From an uncultured Eubacteriales bacterium (GTDB lineage: Bacteria > Bacillota > Clostridia > Oscillospirales > Acutalibacteraceae), in contig UQEY01000044.1 in NCBI GenBank assembly GCA_900540235.1, forward strand, positions 1-14,570: a DNA stretch of 14,570 nucleotides, written 5' to 3'. Below are positions 1-7,009 of this stretch, piece by piece. The notes below the pieces were generated by a model. That model was given only the letters and a program-made list of their open reading frames with translations. It did not search any database and had not been told where the DNA came from. The stretch's first letter is position 1, and each line of letters opens with the position of its first letter. Made by a program: the position numbers and the translations under genes.

Positions 1-83
1 CGGCTTCGCCGTCGATAGGAGAGAAACCGATGTTAAGATAAACTATAATTTATTTTCCATTTAATACACAAAGGAACAAAAAT

Positions 84-1100
84 ATGAAAATATTAGGAAT
101 TGAATCATCTTGTGACGAAACGGCGTGCGCTGTTGTTGAGGATGGCAGAAAAGTTTTATCAAATATTATTGCAACCTCGCTTGAAGAACATAAGCTCTAC
201 GGCGGCGTTGTGCCTGAAATTGCATCAAGGCGGCACGCAGAATCAATAAGCGGTGTTGTCAGCGAAGCACTTAAAAATGCAAACTGCACTATGGACGATA
301 TCGACGCTGTTGCGGTTACATATGCTCCGGGTTTAATCGGTGCTCTTTTGGTCGGTGTTAATTTTGCAAAGGGTCTTGCTTTTGCTACCGATACTCCGCT
401 TGTGCCTGTTCACCATTTAAGGGGGCATATTGCTTCAAATTATATTTCAAGCAGTGTTGAACCTCCGTTTTTGTGCCTCGTTGTCAGCGGAGGTCACTCA
501 CATATCGTTGCGGTAAATGATTATACAAATTTTGAAATCATAGGTAAAACCCGTGACGATGCGGCAGGTGAAGCGCTTGACAAGGCAGGCAGAACTATGG
601 GTCTTGCATACCCGGGCGGCATAAGTATTGACAAGATAAGCCGTCAAGGGGATGAAAATGCGTTTAAATTTCCGCACCCAAAGGTTAGCGGCAGCGAATA
701 CGATTTCTCTTTCAGCGGACTTAAAACAAGCGTTATCAACACCGTGCATAATGCGAAACAAAAGGGTGAAGATATTAATATAGCCGACTTGGCGGCTTCG
801 TTTCAAAAAAGCGTTGTTGACTGCTTAATTACAAATCTTGAAAAAGCGGCTACAGATAAAAACTTTAAAAAAATTGTAATAGCAGGCGGCGTTTCGGCTA
901 ATTCTAAGTTGAGAAGAGAAGCCGAAAAGCTTTGTGAAAAGCACAAATGGCAGCTTTATTTGCCCGAACTTAAATATTGCGGCGATAATGCGGCAATGAT
1001 TGCTTCTCAGGGTTATTATGAATTTGTTGCGGGTACGCTTGCGGATGAAAGCCTGAACGCTTATGCCACAATGCCTATTGATAAGCCATATGAAAAATAA
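84..1100 (+). CDS. tsaD: tRNA N6-adenosine threonylcarbamoyltransferase TsaD
   Basis: This cytoplasmic enzyme transfers the threonylcarbamoyl group from threonylcarbamoyl-AMP to A37 of ANN-decoding tRNAs (t6A), acting with TsaB and TsaE. At 338 residues it has the usual family length. Visible motifs are the N-terminal GIESSCDET (5-13), the metal-binding HLRGH (His111 and His115), VVSGGHSH (133-140), the DDAAGEALDK block (158-167) followed by YPGG, FSFSGLKTS (208-216), AGGVSANS (267-274) and CGDNAAM with Asp301 as a metal ligand. All expected key residues are present. The start is supported by AAAGGAAC about 8 bases upstream. A TATAAT lies at 44-49, but I see no good -35 partner, so the gene may be co-transcribed from outside the window. 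No clear terminator follows. tsaB and tsaE are not in the window. Confidence 0.96.
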   Translation: MKILGIESSCDETACAVVEDGRKVLSNIIATSLEEHKLYGGVVPEIASRRHAESISGVVSEALKNANCTMDDIDAVAVTYAPGLIGALLVGVNFAKGLAFATDTPLVPVHHLRGHIASNYISSSVEPPFLCLVVSGGHSHIVAVNDYTNFEIIGKTRDDAAGEALDKAGRTMGLAYPGGISIDKISRQGDENAFKFPHPKVSGSEYDFSFSGLKTSVINTVHNAKQKGEDINIADLAASFQKSVVDCLITNLEKAATDKNFKKIVIAGGVSANSKLRREAEKLCEKHKWQLYLPELKYCGDNAAMIASQGYYEFVAGTLADESLNAYATMPIDKPYEK

Positions 1101-1217
1101 TTTAGAACTTATTGTTGTTGAATTTTCTTTTGGCAACGGCACAATGTTAAAAAAATAACAAATTAAGTTAACTAAAACTAATCTTATTGTTACATTTTAA
1201 TGAATTTTAAACAGTTC

Positions 1218-1259
1218 TATTGAATTTTCAATAATTTTTGGTATAATTAGTTAGAACTG
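1218..1259 (+). promoter_or_regulatory. pckG promoter with overlapping palindromes
   Basis: The -35 TTGAAT (1220-1225) and -10 TATAAT (1242-1247) are 16 bases apart, and TGG just before the -10 gives a TGn extension. Transcription should start near 1254, leaving a leader of about 80 bases. The -35 lies inside a perfect 7-base-arm palindrome (1218-1224 and 1227-1233). A second inverted repeat, CAGTTCTA (1212-1219) and TAGAACTG (1252-1259), brackets the whole promoter with arm centres 40 bases apart. These look like regulator sites; the regulator is unknown. Confidence 0.7.
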
Positions 1260-1333
1260 AAATTGGAGAACTTTAAGCGTTTTCCCGTTTTGTTCAATTT
1301 GTTTGTAAATAATTTCAAAGGAGAATACAAGAT

Positions 1334-3115
1334 ATGGAAACAAATCTTACTTCTAACAAGTCACTCCTTGACTGGCTTGACGAAAAAGTAGAACTCCTCA
1401 AACCATCAAACATTGTTTGGATTGACGGTTCTAAGGAACAAATCGACGCTCTTAAAAAAGAAGCTGTTGAAACAGGCGAAATGATTAAGCTTAACGACGA
1501 GCTTCTTCCTGACTGCTATCTTCACAGAACAGCTGAAAACGATGTTGCTCGTGTTGAAGACAGAACTCTTATCTGCACAACTAAGGAAGAGGACGCAGGT
1601 CCTACAAACCATTGGATGGCTCCTGATAAGTGCTACAAGATGCTTTATGACATCGCAGCAGGTTCTTATGAAGGCAGAACAATGTATATCATCCCTTATT
1701 CAATGGGTCCTGTAGGTTCACCTATGTCTAAGATTGGTATTGAAATCACAGACTCTATTTATGTTGTTCTTAATATGAACATTATGACAAGAATCGGCAA
1801 GAAAGTTCTTGATACTCTCGGCGATTCAAATGACTGGGTTCGTGGTATGCACTGCAAATGTGATGTTGACCCTGAAAAGAGATGGATTTGCCAGTTCCCT
1901 GAGGATGACACAATCATTTCTGTTAACTCAGCTTACGGCGGTAATGTACTTCTCGGTAAAAAGTGCTTCGCTCTTCGTATTGCTTCTTACCTTGGTAAGA
2001 ATGAAGGCTGGCAGGCAGAGCATATGCTCATCCTCGGTCTTCAAAAGCCAAACGGCGAAATTAAATATATCTGCGCTGCATTCCCATCAGCTTGCGGTAA
2101 AACAAACCTTGCTATGCTTATCCCACCTGAAGGATATCAGAGAAAGGGTTACAAAGTTTGGTGCGTAGGCGACGATATTTCTTGGATTAAGAAAGGTCCG
2201 GACGGACGCCTTTATGCTATCAACCCTGAAAACGGTTTCTTCGGTGTAGCTCCTGGTACTAACGAAAAGTCAAACCCTAACGCTCTTGCTTCAACAAAGA
2301 AGGGCACAATCTTCACCAATGTCGCTCTCAACCTTGACAACAACACTGTTTGGTGGGAAGGTCTTGACAAGAATCCACCTGAAAATGCAATCGATTGGAA
2401 GGGCAACCCTTGGAACGGTAAAACAAGCGAAGAAAAGGGCGCTCATCCAAACTCAAGATTTACAGCTCCTGCTGTTAACTGCCCTTGCATTTCATCTGAA
2501 TTTGAAAACCCTAACGGTGTTCCTATCTCAGCTTTCGTATTCGGCGGCCGTCGTGCTAAGCTCACTCCGCTCGTATATCAGTCAAAGAGCTGGAATCACG
2601 GTGTATTCGTAGGCTCAATTATGGGCTCAGAAACTACTGCTGCTGCTACAGGTCAGGTTGGCGTTGTTCGTCGTGACCCTATGGCTATGCTCCCATTCTG
2701 CGGCTACAATATGGGCGACTATTGGAAGCACTGGATTGAAATCGGTGAAACACTTGACGAGGACAAAGCTCCTAAGATTTTCAATGTTAACTGGTTCCGT
2801 AAGGATGACGAAGGCAACTTTATGTGGCCAGGTTTTGGTGATAACCTCAGAGTTCTTGATTGGATTGTTGACCGTTGCGAAGGCAAGGTTGACGCTCAGG
2901 AAACTGCTATCGGTTATCTCCCATATGCTAAGGATATCAACCTTGAAGGTCTTGATATGACTGAAGCTGACCTTGAAAAGATTCTTGATGTTGACAAGGA
3001 CGCTTGGAAGGAAGAACTCAAGGGCGTTGACGAACTTTATGCTAAGTTCGGTAATAAGCTTCCTCAGGAACTTGAAGATGTTCTCAACGAAGTTAAGTCA
3101 AACCTTGACAAATAA
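1334..3115 (+). CDS. pckG: Phosphoenolpyruvate carboxykinase (GTP)
   Basis: This cytoplasmic enzyme interconverts oxaloacetate + GTP and PEP + CO2 + GDP. In anaerobes it often runs toward oxaloacetate, but the direction here is inference. The 593 residues match the GTP family (about 600), not the shorter ATP-type PckA. Family motifs are the P-loop region FPSACGKTNLA (250-260) with the reactive Cys254, the second metal/phosphate motif VGDDISW (278-284), APGTNEKSNPNAL starting at about 306, MGSETTAAAT and NWFRKDDEG. The start has AAAGGAG with about 10 bases of spacing. Codon use differs from its neighbours: alanine is almost entirely GCT/GCA and proline mostly CCT/CCA, whereas nearby genes use GCG and GCC freely. 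That suggests a highly expressed gene. It is monocistronic, with its own promoter and terminator. Long out-of-frame ORFs inside it are by-products of this codon bias. Confidence 0.97.
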   Translation: METNLTSNKSLLDWLDEKVELLKPSNIVWIDGSKEQIDALKKEAVETGEMIKLNDELLPDCYLHRTAENDVARVEDRTLICTTKEEDAGPTNHWMAPDKCYKMLYDIAAGSYEGRTMYIIPYSMGPVGSPMSKIGIEITDSIYVVLNMNIMTRIGKKVLDTLGDSNDWVRGMHCKCDVDPEKRWICQFPEDDTIISVNSAYGGNVLLGKKCFALRIASYLGKNEGWQAEHMLILGLQKPNGEIKYICAAFPSACGKTNLAMLIPPEGYQRKGYKVWCVGDDISWIKKGPDGRLYAINPENGFFGVAPGTNEKSNPNALASTKKGTIFTNVALNLDNNTVWWEGLDKNPPENAIDWKGNPWNGKTSEEKGAHPNSRFTAPAVNCPCISSEFENPNGVPISAFVFGGRRAKLTPLVYQSKSWNHGVFVGSIMGSETTAAATGQVGVVRRDPMAMLPFCGYNMGDYWKHWIEIGETLDEDKAPKIFNVNWFRKDDEGNFMWPGFGDNLRVLDWIVDRCEGKVDAQETAIGYLPYAKDINLEGLDMTEADLEKILDVDKDAWKEELKGVDELYAKFGNKLPQELEDVLNEVKSNLDK

Positions 3116-3139
3116 TTATCTCTTTTGAAATAATGATAT

Positions 3140-3173
3140 ATCACGGTACGGTTTATCTGTACCGTGATTTTTT
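3140..3173 (+). terminator. Rho-independent terminator of pckG
   Basis: A perfect 10-base stem (ATCACGGTAC / GTACCGTGAT) with a 9-base loop is followed directly by a run of six T. It lies 25 bases after the pckG stop codon. Confidence 0.93.
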
Positions 3174-3291
3174 ATGTGATAAATTGCGGTTGTGAATAAG
3201 CAGCCATAACCGCACCCGATTTTCAAACATTAAGAAATTTATTTCTAATTAAGTATTCCAAACAAAAAATTGTTTATATCAATTACGCAGT

Positions 3292-3336
3292 AACGATACG
3301 ATTTTAGGTATCTTATGATACCGTAATCGTATCGTT
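3292..3336. repeat. Long interrupted inverted repeat (hairpin)
   Basis: Outer arms AACGATACGATT (3292-3303) and AATCGTATCGTT (3325-3336) are perfect over 12 bases. Inside, GGTATC (3307-3312) and GATACC (3317-3322) form a second 6-base stem closed by TTAT, separated from the outer stem by a small asymmetric internal loop. There is no T-run on either side, so this is not an ordinary terminator. It may be one end of a small mobile element. Confidence 0.7.
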
Positions 3337-3407
3337 GGGTGCTTTGAGCCTTTCGCTCGGGGGCAGTACCCTCGTACAGCTCCCGCTCTCGAAAAACTCA
3401 ATTCTGA

Positions 3408-3512
3408 CTACTTCTTCACAACCTTAGTCTTCTTAACTTTCTTGCTTTCCTCTAATGAGGGAAGTGACGGTTTTGCCACATTGTAGTACAAATAGTAATT
3501 GAATATATACTT
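3408..3512 (-). pseudogene. Lysine-rich C-terminal coding fragment, parent unknown
   Basis: The minus strand has an open frame of 34 codons ending in TAG (3410-3408) and closed upstream by TAA. Its last residues read PSLPSLEESKKVKKTKVVKK, which looks like a real basic protein tail rather than a random translation. The only in-frame start is a GTG at 3479 with no ribosome site, so it is more likely the tail of a lost gene than a functional peptide. The G+C-rich block that follows its stop in the minus direction may belong to the same lost unit. I do not recognise the parent family. Confidence 0.3.
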
Positions 3513-3534
3513 TTAAAAGAATTTGTATAAAATA

Positions 3535-3563
3535 TTGCAATATTTATTTCAATTTGATATAAT
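3535..3563 (+). promoter_or_regulatory. Promoter of the cooC-like operon
   Basis: The -35 TTGCAA (3535-3540), a 17-base spacer and a perfect -10 TATAAT (3558-3563), with a TG at 3555-3556 giving an extended -10. Transcription should start near 3570, leaving a leader of about 40 bases. This shows that the hairpin region upstream is not part of the mRNA leader from this promoter. Confidence 0.7.
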
Positions 3564-3611
3564 TTGATTGTTAATTATTTAACGCAATTTTAAGTTTTGG
3601 AGAATATAAAA

Positions 3612-4376
3612 ATGGCAAACACACCTAAAATCATTGCAGTTGCAGGTAAAGGCGGCGTAGGTAAAACCTCTATCAGCGCAACTATAGTTAAAATTCTTGT
3701 TGAAAAATATCCTGACAAAAAAATCTTGGCAATCGATGCCGACCCTGCTGTCGGTCTTTCAACCGCTCTCGGTATTGATGTTAAAACTACTATTGACGAT
3801 ATCCGAAAGGAAATTGTTGAAACTGTGGAGGACGGTCAAACAAAGGCGGCTATTGAACTTTTGGGCGATGCAAGATATAAAATTTTTGATGCAATAGTTG
3901 AAACCGACGGTTTTGCTTTTATTGCTGTCGGCAGACCTGAAAGTGCAGGTTGCTACTGCAAAATCAATACATATCTTAAAGAAGTTATTAACCTTATCAG
4001 CGGTGATTTTGACTATGTGGTTATCGACGGTGAAGCAGGTATAGAGCAGATTAACCGCCGTGTTATGGAAAAGGTTACTCATCTTCTTCTTGTTTCGGAC
4101 GCAAGCAAAAAAGGTACTCAGGTTATCAATACTATTAAAGAAGTTGCCGACAAGCTTGTTATGTATGATGAAATCGGCGCAATTTTAAACCGAATTCCTG
4201 ACGAAAGCGTTATCAAACTTATTGACACTCAGGGTATTCCTGTTCTTTCATATATTCCGGTTGACTCTAACCTTGCGGTTTATGATATCGAGGGCAAAAA
4301 TATTACAAAGCTCCCTGATGATTCAAATATAGTTAAGGGTACTACCGAAGCACTTGAAAAAATCGGTATTTTATAA
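3612..4376 (+). CDS. cooC: CooC-like nickel-insertion ATPase (MinD/ArsA-type P-loop)
   Basis: A 254-residue P-loop ATPase of the SIMIBI/MinD class. It has the deviant Walker A GKGGVGKTS (12-20) with the signature lysine, the AIDADP strand (40-45) typical of CooC/CooC1, and the GCYC motif giving Cys114-x-Cys116. The C-x-C pair is the metal-binding, dimer-bridging motif of CooC, the ATPase that puts nickel into the C-cluster of CO dehydrogenase. A VVIDGEAGIEQ block follows at about 135-145. The ATG at 3612 is chosen over an upstream TTG (3597) because GGAG (3599-3602) lies 9 bases before the ATG and overlaps the TTG. The next gene starts 5 bases after the stop. No CO dehydrogenase catalytic gene is in the window, so the client metalloenzyme is unknown. 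The symbol denotes family similarity only. Confidence 0.82.
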   Translation: MANTPKIIAVAGKGGVGKTSISATIVKILVEKYPDKKILAIDADPAVGLSTALGIDVKTTIDDIRKEIVETVEDGQTKAAIELLGDARYKIFDAIVETDGFAFIAVGRPESAGCYCKINTYLKEVINLISGDFDYVVIDGEAGIEQINRRVMEKVTHLLLVSDASKKGTQVINTIKEVADKLVMYDEIGAILNRIPDESVIKLIDTQGIPVLSYIPVDSNLAVYDIEGKNITKLPDDSNIVKGTTEALEKIGIL

Positions 4377-4381
4377 TCACA

Positions 4382-5077
4382 ATGAACTTTTTTGACGAAC
4401 TTATAGAAAAAACCGAGCAACTTGTTGACACCGGTGAAACAAGCAAATATCCTTACTCGTCAAATGCTTGGCAGGATATGGGCGAAAGTCATATTGTTCT
4501 CGGTCGTGACACCGCTTTTGAACTTAACGGCATCGGTTTTAACCTTGTAACTTCTTCAAAAATCGGCGAGAGCGAAACGATTGTTATCGGCGATGAACTT
4601 AAAAAGATTAAAGACGACAGGAAGTTTGCGAGAGTTTCGATTATTGAGATTGACGATGTTGACGACGAGCAAAAGGCATATAACCTTATCCGTAAAATAG
4701 AATATGTTAAGTACCATTATTTTCCTTTAGGCTATATGATTAGAACTTCAAGCGAGGAACAGCGAGAAATTGTAAGAGTTTCAAAGTCTGCAATTAAAAA
4801 GGGCATTTCTTTTGAAAATGTCGGCAACCTGCTTGAAAGCAAGTTTTTGGAAAACGAAAGCGTTAAGGCAGTTAAAACTTATTTTATCAATAAGCAAGAT
4901 TTTGATTATTCACTTCTTGAAAATATTGCTGAAAAAAACAGCGAAATCACCAAAACGCTTAATCATATTATGAAAGGCATTAATTTTGACTGCTCAGCCT
5001 GCAACCTTAAACCGATTTGTGACGAGGTTGAGGGAATGAGAGAGTTGCATTTTAAGAATAGTTCAATGATGGGATAA
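4382..5077 (+). CDS. Stand-alone acetyl-CoA synthase (AcsB/CdhC) middle-domain-like protein
   Basis: A 231-residue soluble protein. From memory of AcsB/CdhC sequences, residues about 40-170 match the middle region of acetyl-CoA synthase: AFELNGIGFNLV (45-56), IVIGDEL (67-73), a short strand ending in EIDD, the IRKIEYVKYH helix (103-112), and VRVSKSAIKKG ... FENVGNLLESKF (131-155), which resembles the synthase block WIRISKxAxxKGF...HIGExLxAKF. The N-terminal CODH-binding domain is absent. The C-terminus holds the only three cysteines, Cys204-xx-Cys207-x5-Cys213, followed by DEVEGMRELH. This could bind a metal or Fe-S cluster, but it lacks the fourth cysteine and the nickel-binding C-G-C of a true A-cluster. 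Catalysis of acetyl-CoA synthesis is therefore unlikely. It starts 5 bases after the cooC-like stop with no clear ribosome site, suggesting coupled translation. True function unknown. Confidence 0.68.
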   Translation: MNFFDELIEKTEQLVDTGETSKYPYSSNAWQDMGESHIVLGRDTAFELNGIGFNLVTSSKIGESETIVIGDELKKIKDDRKFARVSIIEIDDVDDEQKAYNLIRKIEYVKYHYFPLGYMIRTSSEEQREIVRVSKSAIKKGISFENVGNLLESKFLENESVKAVKTYFINKQDFDYSLLENIAEKNSEITKTLNHIMKGINFDCSACNLKPICDEVEGMRELHFKNSSMMG

Positions 5078-5080
5078 ATA

Positions 5081-5117
5081 AAAGCCACGAGCGATTGATT
5101 TGCTCGTGGCTTTGTTT
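5081..5117. terminator. Bidirectional terminator between convergent genes
   Basis: A perfect 12-base stem (AAAGCCACGAGC / GCTCGTGGCTTT, 5081-5092 and 5102-5113) with a 9-base loop is followed by GTTTTTG on the plus strand and by TTTATTTAT on the minus strand. It ends the cooC-like operon from the left and the mutase/microprotein unit from the right. Confidence 0.9.
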
Positions 5118-5126
5118 TTGATATGT

Positions 5127-5222
5127 TTATTTTATAAACGCTGCCAGACCTACTCCGAGTCCGCTGACAGCCATAAGCGCCGCCAAAATAATGGCAGTCA
5201 CTTTAACCCATTTTTGCTGCAT
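5127..5222 (-). CDS. 31-residue single-pass membrane microprotein
   Basis: The minus strand encodes MQQKWVKVTAIILAAL followed by a Gly/Ala/Val-rich hydrophobic stretch ending AAFIK, then TAA. It has a short basic N-terminus (two Lys, one Trp), one transmembrane helix (about residues 8-29) and a terminal Lys. Translation evidence is strong: AAGGAG sits 6-7 bases before the ATG, and the TAA stop of the upstream mutase forms the first bases of that ribosome site (TAAGGAG), so the two genes are very probably translationally linked. A terminator follows 10 bases after the stop. The pattern (R/K-W, one helix, 30-35 residues) resembles the tiny Firmicute membrane proteins of the Prli42/DUF4044 type, but I cannot confirm homology. 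Function unknown. Confidence 0.72.
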   Translation of the reverse strand: MQQKWVKVTAIILAALMAVSGLGVGLAAFIK

Positions 5223-5232
5223 TTATATCTCC

Positions 5233-6948
5233 TTATTTCATCAATTCATCGGCGTCTTTAAGAAGTTTATCCGCAATTTCCTTTGCGTTGTCCTCACTTG
5301 TGCCGACTGCTGTAATATATGCCTTAATTTTAGGCTCGGTACCTGACGGACGAACGATAACCTTGTTGCCGTCGGTTAATGTGTATGCAAGTACATTTGA
5401 CTTAGGGAGAGTGATTTTGCTTTCCTCTTTAGTGTCAACTGCGGTTGAAATTGAAGTTTTATAGTCATCAATTTTTGTAACTTTATAACCTGCAAACTGA
5501 GTAGGAACATTAACTCTCAAACCGTCCATAATGTCTGCCATTTTTTGCATACCGCTTGCACCCTCAAAAGTATAGCTTTGAACAGTGTTGCAGTAGTAGC
5601 CGAATTCGTCGTAAAGCTCGTTCATAACATCAATAAGGGTTTTGCCCTTTGTTTTGTAGTAAGCTGCCATTTCGCAAATAAGCATTGAAGCCACAACAGC
5701 GTCCTTGTCCCTTGCGTGAGTGCCTGCAAGATAGCCGTAAGATTCCTCAAAGCCCATGACAAAATCGTCTGCTTTGCCCTCTTTTTCAAGTTGAGTGATA
5801 AGCTCGCCGATATATTTAAAGCCTGTGAGCAAATTCTTAAATGTGCAGTTATATTTTTTAGCGATAACTTCAGCCAAATCGGTTGAAACGAAAGATTTGA
5901 CAGCAATAGAATTTTCTGAAAGTTTGCCCTGTTCTTTCTTTTGCGACAAAAGGTAATTAAGAAGCATAGCGCCCACTTCATTACCGCTCATAAGCTGATA
6001 TTCACCGTTGCCGTCATTAACAGCTATTCCCACTCTGTCGCAGTCAGGGTCGGTAGCAAGAAGAAGGTCAGGCTTAACACTCTTCGCAAGTTCAAGCGCA
6101 CATTCAAAAGCTTGCTTAATTTCAGGGTTAGGGAACGGGCAGGTAGGGAAGTTGCCGTCAGGGTTTTCCTGCTGCGGCACAACCGTAACTTTCTTAACGC
6201 CTATTCTGTCAAGAATTTTGCGTACCGGTTTATTGCCGGTACCGTTAAGCGGTGTATAAATCACATTAAGGTCTGCTTTTACGCATATGCCCGGGTTAAC
6301 GCACTGCTTAATAACTTCTTCAAGGAATAAATCAATAACATCCTGACCCATATATTCAATAAGACCTTTTTCGACTGCTTCGTCAAAGTCCATTGTTTTT
6401 ATGCCGCCAAAGTAGTCTACTTTTTGAATGAAACCGTAAGTTTCCTCAGCTTCTTCGTCAGTCATTTGGTAGCCGTTTTCGTTGTAGCACTTGTAGCCGT
6501 TATATTTTGCAGGGTTATGTGAAGCCGTTAAAATAATACCGCTTGAAGTTTTAAAATGCCTGATAGCGAATGAGAGGCAAGGGGTTGGCTCAAGCTCCTT
6601 GTAAAGATAAACTTTGATGCCGTTTGCGGCAAGAGTTTTTGCGGCTTCAACGCTGAAATATTCACTCTTGATTCTTGAATCGTAGCCGATAGCGATTGAC
6701 GGTTTGTCAAAATGCTTGTTTAGAAAATCTGCAAGACCCTGAGTGGCTCTGCCGACTGTGTAATAGTTCATTCTGTTGGTGCCTGCACCTATTACACCTC
6801 TGAGTCCTGCCGTGCCGAATTCAAGCTCTCTGTAAAATCTGTCCAAGATTTCATCATCGTTTCCCTTGATTGAAAGGAGTTCTTCCTTCAAATCGGGGTC
6901 GGCAACAGCTTTTTCAAGCCAAAGGTCATAAAGTTCATTATTATTCAT
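5233..6948 (-). CDS. pgcA: Phospho-sugar mutase (alpha-phosphoglucomutase/phosphomannomutase family)
   Basis: This cytoplasmic enzyme of the alpha-D-phosphohexomutase superfamily moves phosphate between C1 and C6 of glucose or mannose, linking glycolysis to cell-wall and glycogen precursors. The 571 residues match the PgcA/PGM2-like branch. All four active-site loops are visible: the phosphoserine loop TASHNPAKYNGYK (Ser143), the metal loop DPDCDR (Asp300, Asp302, Asp304), the sugar-specificity loop GFEESYGY (399-406) and the phosphate-binding RPSGTEPK (533-540). The N-terminal GTAGLRG is also present. The start has AAGGG about 9 bases upstream. A TTGACA-17-TAAAAT promoter lies just before it and shares its -35 with the divergent yifB promoter. 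A membrane microprotein gene follows with overlapping stop and ribosome site. Glucose versus mannose preference cannot be told from the sequence. Confidence 0.93.
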   Translation of the reverse strand: MNNNELYDLWLEKAVADPDLKEELLSIKGNDDEILDRFYRELEFGTAGLRGVIGAGTNRMNYYTVGRATQGLADFLNKHFDKPSIAIGYDSRIKSEYFSVEAAKTLAANGIKVYLYKELEPTPCLSFAIRHFKTSSGIILTASHNPAKYNGYKCYNENGYQMTDEEAEETYGFIQKVDYFGGIKTMDFDEAVEKGLIEYMGQDVIDLFLEEVIKQCVNPGICVKADLNVIYTPLNGTGNKPVRKILDRIGVKKVTVVPQQENPDGNFPTCPFPNPEIKQAFECALELAKSVKPDLLLATDPDCDRVGIAVNDGNGEYQLMSGNEVGAMLLNYLLSQKKEQGKLSENSIAVKSFVSTDLAEVIAKKYNCTFKNLLTGFKYIGELITQLEKEGKADDFVMGFEESYGYLAGTHARDKDAVVASMLICEMAAYYKTKGKTLIDVMNELYDEFGYYCNTVQSYTFEGASGMQKMADIMDGLRVNVPTQFAGYKVTKIDDYKTSISTAVDTKEESKITLPKSNVLAYTLTDGNKVIVRPSGTEPKIKAYITAVGTSEDNAKEIADKLLKDADELMK

Positions 6949-6980
6949 AAAAACACACCCTTAAATTATTTGTTATATAT

Positions 6981-7009
6981 ATTTTAACCTTATTAAAATA
7001 TATTGTCAA
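6981..7009 (-). promoter_or_regulatory. Promoter of the mutase operon (minus strand)
   Basis: Read on the minus strand: a perfect -35 TTGACA (7009-7004), a 17-base spacer and -10 TAAAAT (6986-6981). The leader to the mutase ATG is about 25-30 bases. The -35 overlaps that of the oppositely directed yifB promoter by five bases. Confidence 0.78.

Larger units (their letters stand above)
3174..3534. other. Gene-free spacer with multiple hairpins
   Basis: About 360 bases without a convincing gene. From left to right it holds four hairpins: a 10-base stem with one G-T pair (3185-3194 / 3205-3214), a small AGAAAT/ATTTCT hairpin (3233-3246), an AAACAA/TTGTTT hairpin (3260-3275), and a long two-part hairpin (3292-3336). 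Next comes a more G+C-rich block (3337-3400) unlike the surrounding DNA, then a lysine-rich minus-strand frame fragment (3408-3512). None of the hairpins has a T-run, so they do not look like terminators. A decayed mobile element or intergenic repeat is the simplest reading, but no terminal repeats or target-site duplication could be established. Confidence 0.4.

Noticed and set aside
1..64. Possible tail of an upstream gene (for example rimI) before tsaD
   Set aside because: More than one frame is open at the edge and each closes within 64 bases. None of the short peptides shows a recognisable C-terminus, so no gene can be assigned.
1107..1144. Possible terminator after tsaD
   Set aside because: The stem is imperfect and is followed by A-rich rather than T-rich DNA.
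1809..2960. Three overlapping 100-120 codon frames inside pckG
   Set aside because: They are shadow frames created by the codon bias of pckG; the peptides have no recognisable motifs or ribosome sites.
3597..3611. TTG start for the CooC-like gene
   Set aside because: The TTG overlaps the GGAG ribosome site that correctly spaces the ATG at 3612.
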